A stretch of 64,000 nucleotides of DNA from Flagellimonas marinaquae (GCF_023716465.1 NZ_CP092415.1:1837501-1901500), one strand, 5' to 3'; shown: positions 34,189 through 43,337, counted from the stretch's first letter. Numbers and translations are program-made. Notes: generated by a model from the sequence alone, not told the origin.

Positions 34189-35226
34189 ATGGAAACTTTT
34201 TTAGGATTGGATTATCCCACATGGTGGTTTTTGGTTGTAGGAGGTCTTTTTTCCGGCTATGCCATACTGGACGGCTTTGATTTTGGTGCCGGGGCATGGC
34301 ATCTCTTTTTAAAGAAAGAGAACAGTCGCAGGATCGCTTTAAATGCCGTTGGACCGGTGTGGGATGGTAACGAAGTTTGGCTGGTGATTGGTGGTGGAGC
34401 TCTTTTTGCTGGGTTCCCTGTTATGTATGCCACCATGTTTTCGTCCCTTTACGTTCCTTTTATGCTGTTTTTGGTATTTATTATATTCCGGGCCATATCC
34501 ATAGAGTTTAGGGGCAAAGAGCCGATGTTGTGGTGGCGAAATCTATGGGATGTTAGCTACAGTGTGTCCAGTATTATGCTGGCTTTTTTGTTGGGGGTTG
34601 TACTGGGCAATGTGCTACAAGGAATTGCAATAGGGGAGAATTACCAATACCAAGGGGGTGTGCTGTTCGAGTTTTTAAACCCATATGCTCTAATGACGGG
34701 ATTTACCACGTTGTCACTTTTTATGGCACACGGCGCCATTTTTTTGCTCTTAAAGACCGAGGGCAGGTTGTTCGCCAAGTTAACACGCCTTTTAAAAAGA
34801 GGAATGATATTTTTTATGGTTAGTTTTGCGGTGACCACCCTTTATACCTTGATCTATATTCCCCATTTGTCGGACGATTTTAAAAGTAATCCGGCACTTT
34901 TTGTTATACCCCTGCTTACCTTTCTCAGTATTGCCAACGTACCCAGGTTGGCCGAAAAGCGCAGGTATAAATCTGCGTTTTTGTTTTCCTCGTTGACCAT
35001 TGCCTTTTTATTGGTTTTGGTAGCAGTGGAACTATATCCGGTACTGTTGCGTTCTTCGATAGACCCACAATATAATATTGACATCTACAATGCAGCATCT
35101 TCAACAAAATCCTTACAGATTATGATGGTAATAGTGGCCATTGGAACTCCATTGGTGCTGTTCTATACCATTTTTGTGTACAAGACCTTTTGGGGAAAAG
35201 TAAAATTGGACGAGACCAGTTATTGA
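34189..35226 (+). CDS. cydB: Cytochrome bd ubiquinol oxidase subunit II
   Basis: 345 residues with about eight membrane helices and the CydB opening 'WWFLVVGGLFSGYAILDGFDFGAG', 'VWDGNEVWLVIGGGALFAGFP' and 'FRAISIEFRGKEPM'. It pairs with CydA to form the oxidase. It starts 4 nt after the cydA stop. A weak hairpin with a T tail (about 35252-35280) may end the operon. Confidence 0.95.
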   Translation: METFLGLDYPTWWFLVVGGLFSGYAILDGFDFGAGAWHLFLKKENSRRIALNAVGPVWDGNEVWLVIGGGALFAGFPVMYATMFSSLYVPFMLFLVFIIFRAISIEFRGKEPMLWWRNLWDVSYSVSSIMLAFLLGVVLGNVLQGIAIGENYQYQGGVLFEFLNPYALMTGFTTLSLFMAHGAIFLLLKTEGRLFAKLTRLLKRGMIFFMVSFAVTTLYTLIYIPHLSDDFKSNPALFVIPLLTFLSIANVPRLAEKRRYKSAFLFSSLTIAFLLVLVAVELYPVLLRSSIDPQYNIDIYNAASSTKSLQIMMVIVAIGTPLVLFYTIFVYKTFWGKVKLDETSY

Positions 35227-35251
35227 TTTTGGATTTTTTGTTCCAATTAAA

Positions 35252-35280
35252 AAAAAAGCATCAAGCACAGTGCTCTTTTT
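35252..35280 (+). terminator. Weak candidate terminator after cydB
   Basis: An A-run followed by GCA ... TGC and a T6 run can form an imperfect A/T-rich hairpin with a bulged C. Weak, listed for position only. Confidence 0.3.
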
Positions 35281-35285
35281 TGTGT

Positions 35286-35299
35286 GTGACTTAAGTCAC
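35286..35299 (+). promoter_or_regulatory. Crp/Fnr-type operator upstream of SQR-like gene
   Basis: GTGACTTAAGTCAC is a perfect 14-bp palindrome and matches GTRACnnnnGTYAC. TACATTTG at 35322-35329 follows after 22 nt; the ATG is 47 nt from the operator. Confidence 0.85.
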
Positions 35300-35346
35300 T
35301 TTATATCTCCTTGGGTACCATTACATTTGGGTAAATCATAGAAAAA

Positions 35347-36804
35347 ATGTCCAAAATAGTTGTTTTGGGAGCTGGTATTGCAGGCCATGTTGCTGCCTCC
35401 CATCTTAGAAGAAAGCTCTCCAAGGAGCATGAGGTTGTGGTAGTTTCACCAAACAGTAATTATCAATGGATCCCATCCAATATTTGGGTAGGGATAGGGA
35501 GAATGAAACCAAAGGATATTCTGTTCCCATTAGCACCTCTTTACAAAAAAAAGCAAATTGATTATAAACAGGCCAAAGCGATAAGTTTTCATCCAGAAGG
35601 TGATAATAACGAACCAAGACCCTATGTTTTGGCGGAATATGTCGATGGTGATGAAAAAGGAACGACTGAAAAGGTTACCTACGATTACTTGATCAATGCC
35701 ACAGGACCAAAACTCAACTTTGAAGGAACCGAAGGACTCTCACCGGGTAAGAACAAAGCACATTCCGTTTGTACCTACACCCATGCACAAGAAGCTTGGA
35801 TTGCCTTGGAAGGCCTAATTAAACAAATGAAGGAAGGTAAAAAGATTAAAATATTGATTGGAACGGGCCATGCCAAATCAACCTGTCAAGGAGCTGCTTT
35901 TGAGTACATTTTAAATGTAGAACAAGAACTCAGAAGACATAAGGTCAGGGATATGGCCGAAATTACTTGGATTTCCAACGAATACCATCTTGGAGACTTT
36001 GGAATGGACGGCATGCTTATGAGCTATGGAAGCAACATTATGAAGTCGAATGAAATGGTGGAAATGATCTTTGAGGATCGTGGTATCAATTGGATTTTGG
36101 GAGCAGCCGTAAACAAGGTAGAGGACGGATTGGTCCATTACGAGAACTTGGACGGTGATCACAAACAAAAAACCTACGATTTCGCCATGCTCATACCTGC
36201 TTTTTCCGGTCATGGATTTAAAGCCTACAATAAAGAAGGGGCGGATATTACGGATAAACTTTTTAGGGGATTTATGATCGTTGATGCCGATTACACACCA
36301 AAACCGTACGAGGAATGGAGTGTTCAGGACTGGCCCGAAACCTATCAAAATCCGTCTTACCCCAATATTTTTGCGCCGGGAATTGCCTTTGCCCCGCCAC
36401 ACAGTATATCCAAACCAAGAAAGAGCAAGAACGGTACGGATATTACACCGGCGCCTCCCAGAACAGGTATGCCTTCGGGGATAACCGCAAAGTTGGTGGC
36501 CGATAACATTATAGATATGATCAAACACTCGAGCAATAAAATGCATCACAAAGGATCTATGGGCAATATGGGTGCCGCTTGTATTGCATCCGCAGGTTTT
36601 GGAATGACCAAGGGTAGCGGTGTGAGCATTACTACCTTTCCGATTGTTCCCGATTATAACAAATATCCCGATACACAGGGCAGAAAATTGGGCAAGACTT
36701 TTGGTACCATTGGTTTGGCAGGCCACTGGTTGAAACTGGCATTGCACTATGCCTTTATTTATAAAGCAAAAATGAAACCTTTTTGGTGGTTAATTCCTGA
36801 ATAG
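35347..36804 (+). CDS. Sulfide:quinone oxidoreductase-like FAD flavoprotein
   Basis: 485 residues. N-terminal Rossmann FAD site 'KIVVLGAGIAGHVAASHLRR', 'NYQWIPSNIWVGIGRM', 'YDYLINATGPKLNFEGTEG', and a C-terminal amphipathic stretch ('HYAFIYKAKMKPFWWLIPE') that could dock at the membrane. Cys142, Cys180 and Cys412 are candidates for the redox Cys pair of SQR. It should oxidise sulfide to sulfane sulfur and pass electrons to quinone, then to cytochrome bd encoded just upstream. Other NDH-2-like flavoproteins share this fold, but the cluster supports SQR. Confidence 0.82.
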   Translation: MSKIVVLGAGIAGHVAASHLRRKLSKEHEVVVVSPNSNYQWIPSNIWVGIGRMKPKDILFPLAPLYKKKQIDYKQAKAISFHPEGDNNEPRPYVLAEYVDGDEKGTTEKVTYDYLINATGPKLNFEGTEGLSPGKNKAHSVCTYTHAQEAWIALEGLIKQMKEGKKIKILIGTGHAKSTCQGAAFEYILNVEQELRRHKVRDMAEITWISNEYHLGDFGMDGMLMSYGSNIMKSNEMVEMIFEDRGINWILGAAVNKVEDGLVHYENLDGDHKQKTYDFAMLIPAFSGHGFKAYNKEGADITDKLFRGFMIVDADYTPKPYEEWSVQDWPETYQNPSYPNIFAPGIAFAPPHSISKPRKSKNGTDITPAPPRTGMPSGITAKLVADNIIDMIKHSSNKMHHKGSMGNMGAACIASAGFGMTKGSGVSITTFPIVPDYNKYPDTQGRKLGKTFGTIGLAGHWLKLALHYAFIYKAKMKPFWWLIPE

Positions 36805-36811
36805 ATTAGTT

Positions 36812-36946
36812 ATGACACGCAGAATATCCAAATACAAACGATTTACAATGATGAACCCTATAATCCAATTCTTCAAGTTCATTTATTTGAGCATCAAAGT
36901 ATTGGTCGTAGTGGCAGGAGGTCACGGTGGAACCCGAGACGCATAA
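36812..36946 (+). CDS. 44-residue hypothetical peptide after the SQR-like gene
   Basis: ATG-started frame 7 nt after the SQR-like stop, ending before the terminator at 36975, so within the same transcript. The peptide has a basic N-terminus ('MTRRISKYKRFTMM'), a hydrophobic helix ('FFKFIYLSIKVLVVVA') and the tail 'GGHGGTRDA'. No known family recognised. It could be a small membrane partner of the flavoprotein. Confidence 0.5.
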   Translation: MTRRISKYKRFTMMNPIIQFFKFIYLSIKVLVVVAGGHGGTRDA

Positions 36947-36974
36947 TAATAAATAGGTCTCAGAACTAAAATTG

Positions 36975-37023
36975 CCTCAATACAGGAGTACACCTCTTAA
37001 CGGACCCAGTATTGAGGTTTTTT
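36975..37023 (+). terminator. Intrinsic terminator between SQR-like and tolC operons
   Basis: A 9-bp stem CCTCAATAC / GTATTGAGG with a 25-nt loop, followed by a T6 run (37018-37023). Confidence 0.8.
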
Positions 37024-37037
37024 ATGCGATATTCTCG

Positions 37038-37051
37038 GTAACTCATGTTAC
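37038..37051 (+). promoter_or_regulatory. Crp/Fnr-type operator upstream of RND efflux operon
   Basis: GTAACTCATGTTAC fits the palindrome. TAATTTTG at 37074-37081 follows after 22 nt; the tolC-like ATG at 37101 is 49 nt away. Confidence 0.82.
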
Positions 37052-37100
37052 TGTGTAAGTCTGACAGCAAATCTAATTTTGCTTCAAATCAATTAGGTAT

Positions 37101-38405
37101 ATGAAGCGATTATTAGTATTAATGATATTCTTTTTTGCTCAGGGTCAATTTTTTGCCCAAGAGCATGTCGGAATCTCCTTGGAAGACGTCCTGATCAAGG
37201 TACAGGAGTCCAATGCCAGTATCAAGGTATCCGAATATGAGGCCAAGATGGCCAAATATGATTATCGGTTTTCCAATTCCATTTTTTTGCCGCAGATATC
37301 GGTTTCACATACTGGATTGGCGACCACAAATCCTTTAATGGCGTTTGGCTCCAAACTCAATCAAGAGATTTTGACCCAGGCCGATTTTAACCCTGATTTG
37401 TTGAACGACCCCGATCAAATTGAGAACTATGCCACAAAAATTTCAGTGGAACAACCCTTGATCAACCTGGATGGTTTCTATCAGCGTAAAGCGGCCAAGA
37501 CCACCATGGAGGCCAAGGAGCTTCAAGCCATGCGGACCAGGGACTATCTCAATTTTGAAGCCCAAAAGGCCTATGGTCAATTACAACTGGCTCACCAAGC
37601 CGTAGCCGTGTTGCAAAAAGCTTTTGAAGCTGCAAATGCCAATTTGAACACGGCACAGAACAGTTATGACCAAGGGCTGCTTCAAAAAGCCGATTTGTTG
37701 GAGGTGAAAGTGAGGGTAACGGAAGTATCGGACCAATTGAAAACAGCCAAGAGCAACGTGCAAAATGCTTCGGATTACTTGGCATTTCTAATGAACGAAC
37801 ATGGGGGTGTTATTTATGAACCATCAGAAGAATTGGTGCCAGTCAGACCAGGAGGACCTTTAGAAGGCTCACTGGAAAATAGGGCCGATGTTAAGGCAAT
37901 GGACCTAGTGTCCGAAGCTTACAAAGCCAATATGAAAGCCGATAAAATGACCTTTTTACCAAGATTGAATGCTTTCGCCAGTTATGAAATGTACGATGAC
38001 GAAATATTCCGGGCCGATGCGAACGGATATATTATAGGGGCAAGTTTAAGTTGGGATGTGTTTAAAGGGTCTCAACGCTTTTCCAAAGCAGGAAAGAGCA
38101 AAACCAATTATGAAAAAGCAAAACAAGAATACGAGCAGTACGTCGCCAAAAGTTCTATGGAGCTTCAACGCACCAAGCGGATGGTCGAAAATGCCGAGAG
38201 CAGGCTTCAGACCTCAAAATTGGCTATGGAGCAATCTGAAGAATCGTTAAGGATACGTACCAATAGATTCAAGGAGGGTCTGGAAAAAACTACCGACCTA
38301 CTGATGGCCGAAGCCACTTTAGCGGAAAAGCAACTGGCTTATTATCAAACCATATTTGAATACAATCAAGCACAATCCTTATTAACATTTTTAACCAAAG
38401 AATAA
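37101..38405 (+). CDS. TolC-family outer-membrane efflux protein
   Basis: 434 residues, signal peptide ('LLVLMIFFFAQGQFFAQ') and two coiled-coil-rich OEP repeats ('QAYGQLQLAHQ'-like region near 155; 'RTNRFKEGLEKTTDLLMAEA' near 395). It forms the trimeric outer-membrane channel for the adaptor and RND pump encoded directly downstream (7-nt and 16-nt gaps). Its promoter has the cluster's Crp/Fnr-type operator, so efflux is part of the sulfur response. Confidence 0.9.
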   Translation: MKRLLVLMIFFFAQGQFFAQEHVGISLEDVLIKVQESNASIKVSEYEAKMAKYDYRFSNSIFLPQISVSHTGLATTNPLMAFGSKLNQEILTQADFNPDLLNDPDQIENYATKISVEQPLINLDGFYQRKAAKTTMEAKELQAMRTRDYLNFEAQKAYGQLQLAHQAVAVLQKAFEAANANLNTAQNSYDQGLLQKADLLEVKVRVTEVSDQLKTAKSNVQNASDYLAFLMNEHGGVIYEPSEELVPVRPGGPLEGSLENRADVKAMDLVSEAYKANMKADKMTFLPRLNAFASYEMYDDEIFRADANGYIIGASLSWDVFKGSQRFSKAGKSKTNYEKAKQEYEQYVAKSSMELQRTKRMVENAESRLQTSKLAMEQSEESLRIRTNRFKEGLEKTTDLLMAEATLAEKQLAYYQTIFEYNQAQSLLTFLTKE

Positions 38406-38412
38406 TTGCAAG

Positions 38413-39504
38413 ATGAAAAACACTACGATATATAAAAGTTTTATGCTGACCGTCTCCTTGGGCTTTTTGCTTATAGGTTGTGGAAGTGATGAAAAACAGC
38501 CGGCTGACAACACGGAAGCAGTACCGGTAACCATCGGCGAAGTAACCATAGGCGATAGCTCTACCATATTGGCAGGAAGTGGTCAGATTAAAGCCGTGAA
38601 TAGTGCCAATTTGAGCACCCGAATGATGGGCCATGTGGAATCCATCCCTGTGAAAATAGGTCAGAAGGTAAATAAAGGAGATTTGCTGATCTCTATCAAC
38701 AACGTGGACCTACGCGCCAAAAAAGCACAAGTGGAGGCATCCATTACCGAAGCTCAGGTGGCATTTAACAATGCCAAGAAAGATTATGAAAGGTTCCAGA
38801 ACCTTTTTAACGAAAGCAGTGCTTCACAAAAGGAGTTGGATGATGTGACTGCGCGCTACGAAATGGCAAAAGCCAGATTGGAGGCCGCAAACCAAATGAA
38901 GAACGAGGTAAACTCCCAGTTTGCTTATACCAACATCAGGGCCCCATTCAATGGCGTGGTCACCAACACCTATATTGACGAAGGCGATATGGCCAACCCA
39001 GGGGTGCCGTTGGTTTCTGTGGAATCCCCAGCAACAGGGTTTGAAGTAGAGGCCAAAGTGGCGGAGAACAGCATTTCAGCGATCGAAGTTGGAACCAAAG
39101 CCCACATTTTGGTTAAAGCATTGAATACCACAATTGCTGGAAAAGTGTCCGAGTTGAGTGCCTCGGCACAAAATACAGGCGGGCAATATGTAATGAAAGT
39201 AAGCTTGGACGATACGGATGCCAAGATTTTGTCAGGTATGTATGCAACCGTTAGGCTCGAGGCGGAAATGGAGAGCGATGGTAAAACAGTTGTTACCGTT
39301 CCGTCCGAAGCCTTGGTGCACAAAGGCCAACTAACAGGTGTTTATACGCTAGGGCAGGACAATGTAGCGCTTTTGCGTTGGTTGCGTTTGGGCGAGAGTT
39401 ATGGAGATGAGGTGGAAGTATTATCTGGTTTGTCCCAAGGAGATCAGTATATCGTGTCGGCCGAAGGAAAGTTGTACAACGGAGCTAAAGTAAGTATTCA
39501 GTAA
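38413..39504 (+). CDS. RND efflux periplasmic adaptor lipoprotein
   Basis: 363 residues. Lipoprotein signal 'LGFLLIGC'; lipoyl-like half motifs flanking a coiled hairpin ('MGHVESIPVKIGQKVNKGDLL' split over 70-95 and 'YTNIRAPFNGVVTNTYIDEGD' near 175-195); beta-barrel and membrane-proximal domains. Member of the membrane-fusion-protein family linking the RND permease to TolC. Middle gene of the three-gene efflux operon. Confidence 0.92.
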   Translation: MKNTTIYKSFMLTVSLGFLLIGCGSDEKQPADNTEAVPVTIGEVTIGDSSTILAGSGQIKAVNSANLSTRMMGHVESIPVKIGQKVNKGDLLISINNVDLRAKKAQVEASITEAQVAFNNAKKDYERFQNLFNESSASQKELDDVTARYEMAKARLEAANQMKNEVNSQFAYTNIRAPFNGVVTNTYIDEGDMANPGVPLVSVESPATGFEVEAKVAENSISAIEVGTKAHILVKALNTTIAGKVSELSASAQNTGGQYVMKVSLDDTDAKILSGMYATVRLEAEMESDGKTVVTVPSEALVHKGQLTGVYTLGQDNVALLRWLRLGESYGDEVEVLSGLSQGDQYIVSAEGKLYNGAKVSIQ

Positions 39505-39520
39505 CCCAAAAAAGCTAACA

Positions 39521-42500
39521 ATGAAAGACGGACTTGCAGGAAAAATAGCCAAAGGGTTTATCAGCTCCAAACTAACGGTGCTCCTAATGATCGTGTTCAT
39601 GGTCATTGGGGTGTACAGTTCCTTCCTTATCCCAAGGGAAGAAGAGCCACAGATAGACGTGCCCATGGCGGACATATTTGTGGGATATCCCGGGGCTAGC
39701 CCTACAGAAGTGGAATCTAGGATTACCAAACCCCTGGAGAAAATTATATCCAACATTAAAGGTGTAGAGTACGTGTACACAACATCCATGCAAGAGCAGG
39801 GGATGGCCATTGTACAGTTCTATGTTGGTGAGGATATCGAGAGGTCATTGGTGCGTTTGTACGACGAGATCAACAAGCACATGGACCAAATGCCCGCCGG
39901 AGTAACCATGCCATTGGTAAAAACCCGTGCGATCGATGATGTACCCATGCTCGCACTTACTCTGTGGAGCGATGAATATGATGATTTTCAGTTACGAGAG
40001 ATTTCTGGGGAATTGGTCAATGAGGTTGAAAAAGTTAACGGGGTTTCCATCACCAAGAAGATAGGCGGACGTAGTCCCCAACTTCGTGTGGTGGTGGATA
40101 AGGATAAAATGGCCGAATCGGGCATCGATATGTTGGCCGTGGCCCAAATGATTAAAGCCAATAACCAGCAAATGGATGCTGGGAATTTCCTTTCCAACGA
40201 TACCGAGTTCCACATTAGCACGGGAAATTTTTTGGAAACAAAAGAAGATCTCAAAAACCTGATTGTAGGCACAAAACAAGGTCAGCCCATATATTTAAAG
40301 CAGGTAGCCAGCGTTTTGGATGGTCCCGAGCTGCCCAAAAACTATGTTTCCCTTGGATTTGGGGCCGCTAGTGAAAAGTCAGAAGAATTTAAATCGGAAT
40401 ACCCAGCGGTAACCATTTCGATTGCCAAAAGAAAAGGTGCGGATGCCATGAAGATTGCCGACGTGGTGTTGGAGAAAGTGGAGCACCTAAAAACAACCCT
40501 GATTCCTGATGATGTACATGTTGAGGTAACCCGTAATTACGGTCAAACCGCTTCGCAAAAGGTATCCGAATTGTTGATGCACTTGATCGGTGCGATTATC
40601 GCCGTGACCTTTGTGGTGATGTTGGCCATGGGTTGGCGAGGTGGATTGGTCGTGTTCCTTTCCGTGCCCATTACCTTCGCTTTGACTTTGTTGAGCTATT
40701 ACATGCTCGATTATACGTTGAACCGAATTACTTTGTTTGCCTTGGTGTTCGTAACCGGTATCGTGGTGGACGACTCCATTATTATCGCGGAGAACATGCA
40801 CCGTCACTTTAAAATGAAACGCTTGCCGTTCAAGGATGCCGCTCTGTATGCCATCAACGAGGTAGGTAACCCCACCATCTTGGCCACCTTTACGGTTATT
40901 GCATCTGTATTGCCAATGGCATTTGTTTCTGGTTTGATGGGCCCGTACATGTCACCCATGCCCATAGGAGCCTCGATTGCAATGTTGCTATCATTGTTTG
41001 TGGCGTTGACCATAACCCCGTATTTGGGATACATCTTCCTAAAGGAAAAAGATAAAAAGAAGAAAAAGGAAAAAGAGCCTGTAGAAATTCAAGATACCTT
41101 CATCTATAAGGCGTATGCTCGATTTGAAAGGCCCTTGATCGAGAGTGGTAAAAAAAGGTGGCTATTCTTGGGCATTACCTTTCTCTTGTTGATCGCCTCT
41201 GTGGCCATGTTCTTTACCAAATCGGTAGCGGTAAAAATGTTGCCTTTTGATAACAAGAACGAGTTCCAGGTGGTGATAGATCTTCCCGAAGGAACCACGT
41301 TGGAAAGAACGGCTGCCGTAACTAAGGAAATCGGAGCTTACTTATCTACCCGACCCGAAGTGGTGAATTATCAAACCTATGTGGGCACATCGGCACCGAT
41401 AACCTTTAATGGTTTGGTACGGCACTATGATTTACGCGGTGGTAGTAATATGGCCGATATTCAAGTAAATCTGGTGGATAAGCACGACAGGAGCGAACAA
41501 AGCCATGATATTGCCAAATTGTTGCGCCCAAAAATCCAAGAGTTGGGCAAAAAATACCATGCCAATATCAAAATAGTTGAGGTGCCGCCGGGACCTCCTG
41601 TACTTTCCACCATTGTGGCTGAGGTGTATGGTCCCGATTATGACAAACAGATTGCTTTGGCCGATAAGGTAAAGGGCATTTTGAACAATACTACTGACGT
41701 TGTTGATGTGGATTGGATGGTAGAGGATGACCAAGTGGAGTATGATTTTGTGATTGATAAGGAAAAAGCCATGTTGTACGGGGTTACCCCTCAACAAATT
41801 GTTCAGGTGATGGCCATGGCTTTCCGTGAGCAGCCGGTATCCCATATGTATCGTGAAGATTCCTTTGATCAAATCGGAATTGTTTTGTCCGTAAGTGAAA
41901 AGGATAAATCCAGTTTGGATAAAATCAAACAATTGAAAATAAAATCCCAACAGGGCAACATGGTGTCCGTGGGTGATTTGGTTTCCATTAAAGAGGGAAC
42001 AAAGGCCAAGAGCATCTACCGGAAGAACCAAAAGCGAGTAGTATATGTTATGTCGGATATGGCGGGGGAATTGGAAAGCCCGGTCTATGCCATTTTAGGC
42101 ATGACGGACAAATTGAATCAATTGGAGTTGCCCAAAGGATATTCCATCAACGAACTGTACATGGAACAACCGCAATTTGAGGATGATTATACTGTTAAAT
42201 GGGATGGGGAATGGCAGATTACCTTGGAGGTATTCCGGGATTTGGGAATTGCTTTCCTCGGTGTAATTGTGATCATTTACATGTTGATCGTGGGATGGTT
42301 CCAAAATTTTAAAGCACCCATGGTGATGATGGTGGCCATTCCGCTTTCCTTGATCGGGATTGTGCTCGGACATTGGATGTTGGGCGCCTTTTTTACGGCA
42401 ACCTCCTTCATCGGGATGATTGCCTTGGCTGGTATTATGGTACGGAACTCGGTATTGCTTATTGACTTTGTCAACTTAAGGCTCAAAGAAGATGTTCCAT

Positions 42501-42715
42501 TAAAGCAGGCTGTTATAGAAGCAGGAGCCGTACGTACAACTCCTATTTTATTGACCGCAGGAACCGTGGTCATTGGAGCTTTTGTGATTTTGTTCGACCC
42601 TATTTTTCAGGGATTGGCCATATCACTTATGGGAGGAACCATAGTGTCTACCGTACTGACGCTCTTGGTGGTGCCATTGGTGTATTATATGATTGAACGT
42701 AAAAATTACAACTAA
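39521..42715 (+). CDS. RND-family efflux permease
   Basis: 1064 residues, 12 membrane helices in two halves with large periplasmic loops. Conserved 'PREEEPQIDVPMADIFVGYPGASP', proton-relay helix 4 with two Asp in 'TGIVVDDSIIIAENMHRHFK', and 'GAVRTTPILLTAGTVVIGA' in the second half. Powers export with the adaptor and TolC encoded upstream. Substrate unknown; co-regulation with sulfide genes suggests a sulfur-related or lipid-derived compound. Confidence 0.93.
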   Translation: MKDGLAGKIAKGFISSKLTVLLMIVFMVIGVYSSFLIPREEEPQIDVPMADIFVGYPGASPTEVESRITKPLEKIISNIKGVEYVYTTSMQEQGMAIVQFYVGEDIERSLVRLYDEINKHMDQMPAGVTMPLVKTRAIDDVPMLALTLWSDEYDDFQLREISGELVNEVEKVNGVSITKKIGGRSPQLRVVVDKDKMAESGIDMLAVAQMIKANNQQMDAGNFLSNDTEFHISTGNFLETKEDLKNLIVGTKQGQPIYLKQVASVLDGPELPKNYVSLGFGAASEKSEEFKSEYPAVTISIAKRKGADAMKIADVVLEKVEHLKTTLIPDDVHVEVTRNYGQTASQKVSELLMHLIGAIIAVTFVVMLAMGWRGGLVVFLSVPITFALTLLSYYMLDYTLNRITLFALVFVTGIVVDDSIIIAENMHRHFKMKRLPFKDAALYAINEVGNPTILATFTVIASVLPMAFVSGLMGPYMSPMPIGASIAMLLSLFVALTITPYLGYIFLKEKDKKKKKEKEPVEIQDTFIYKAYARFERPLIESGKKRWLFLGITFLLLIASVAMFFTKSVAVKMLPFDNKNEFQVVIDLPEGTTLERTAAVTKEIGAYLSTRPEVVNYQTYVGTSAPITFNGLVRHYDLRGGSNMADIQVNLVDKHDRSEQSHDIAKLLRPKIQELGKKYHANIKIVEVPPGPPVLSTIVAEVYGPDYDKQIALADKVKGILNNTTDVVDVDWMVEDDQVEYDFVIDKEKAMLYGVTPQQIVQVMAMAFREQPVSHMYREDSFDQIGIVLSVSEKDKSSLDKIKQLKIKSQQGNMVSVGDLVSIKEGTKAKSIYRKNQKRVVYVMSDMAGELESPVYAILGMTDKLNQLELPKGYSINELYMEQPQFEDDYTVKWDGEWQITLEVFRDLGIAFLGVIVIIYMLIVGWFQNFKAPMVMMVAIPLSLIGIVLGHWMLGAFFTATSFIGMIALAGIMVRNSVLLIDFVNLRLKEDVPLKQAVIEAGAVRTTPILLTAGTVVIGAFVILFDPIFQGLAISLMGGTIVSTVLTLLVVPLVYYMIERKNYN

Positions 42716-42729
42716 GATGAAACCGACAT

Positions 42730-42772
42730 GACTAAAATAATCTTTAGACACACTGCAAAGATTATTTTAGTC
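42730..42772. repeat. Perfect 16-bp inverted repeat after RND permease
   Basis: GACTAAAATAATCTTT (42730-42745) and its exact complement (42757-42772) around an 11-nt loop, 14 nt after the permease stop. No T run follows, so it may be a transcript-stabilising hairpin or a weak terminator between the permease and the next small gene. Confidence 0.7.
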
Positions 42773-42817
42773 GTCAAAGGTTCCATGTGACCATTGAAAA
42801 AACTATAAAATAAGCAC

Positions 42818-43123
42818 ATGAAAATGATCATTGTTACCACGGTCGAAGAATATAAGAACGAAGTATTCAAATTATTTAAAAAGGCCGGAGTGGAAAGCTT
42901 TAGTGGATCGGATATCGATGGTTTTAAAAAAGCGGCGCCCTTAATGTACACCAGTAGTTGGTTTCCTAGCGAAAGAGGAGGTGCAGCATCGAACATGTAT
43001 TTTTCTTTTACCGAAGAGGAAAAAGTAACCGAATTGTTCAAAATGATCGAGCAATTCAATACCGAAAGTGAAACAACGAACCCGATCAGGGCTGTAGAAG
43101 TCCCAATTGAAAGAACCGTTTAA
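42818..43123 (+). CDS. PII-like small protein of unknown function
   Basis: 101 residues. 'MKMIIVTTVEEYKNEVFKLFKKAGVESFS' looks like a ferredoxin-like (PII/CutA/DUF3240-type) fold, followed by 'YFSFTEEEKVTELFKMIEQFN' and 'NPIRAVEVPIERTV'. Proteins of this sort follow RND pumps in several bacteria and may bind a metal or nucleotide. Family assignment is by pattern only. Next gene 10 nt downstream. Confidence 0.55.
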   Translation: MKMIIVTTVEEYKNEVFKLFKKAGVESFSGSDIDGFKKAAPLMYTSSWFPSERGGAASNMYFSFTEEEKVTELFKMIEQFNTESETTNPIRAVEVPIERTV

Positions 43124-43133
43124 AACATCGAAC

Positions 43134-43337
43134 ATGAAAAATAGAATTGTAAGAGGAGTAGCAGGAAGCTTTATATTGATCAGTTTGCTTTTGGCCATTT
43201 ATGTAAGTCAAAATTGGCTGTGGTTTACGGCTTTTGTAGGGGCCAACCTGTTACAGTCATCGTTGACCAAATGGTGTTTACTGGAAGATATCCTGAAGAA
43301 GTTCGGGGTCCCCGATTCCGATAAGGATTGTTGCTAG
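43134..43337 (+). CDS. DUF2892 (YgaP-like) small membrane protein, second copy
   Basis: 67 residues from the ATG at 43134. 'MKNRIVRGVAGSFILISLLLAIYV', two hydrophobic helices and a Cys-containing end ('WCLLEDILKKFGVPDSDKDCC'). Same family as the gene at 32091. Part of a run of sulfur genes with the YeeE/YedE halves downstream. Confidence 0.85.
   Translation: MKNRIVRGVAGSFILISLLLAIYVSQNWLWFTAFVGANLLQSSLTKWCLLEDILKKFGVPDSDKDCC

Noticed and set aside
35911..36747. 278-codon minus-strand frame
   Set aside because: Antisense shadow of the SQR-like gene, with low-complexity His/Cys-rich composition and no domain pattern.
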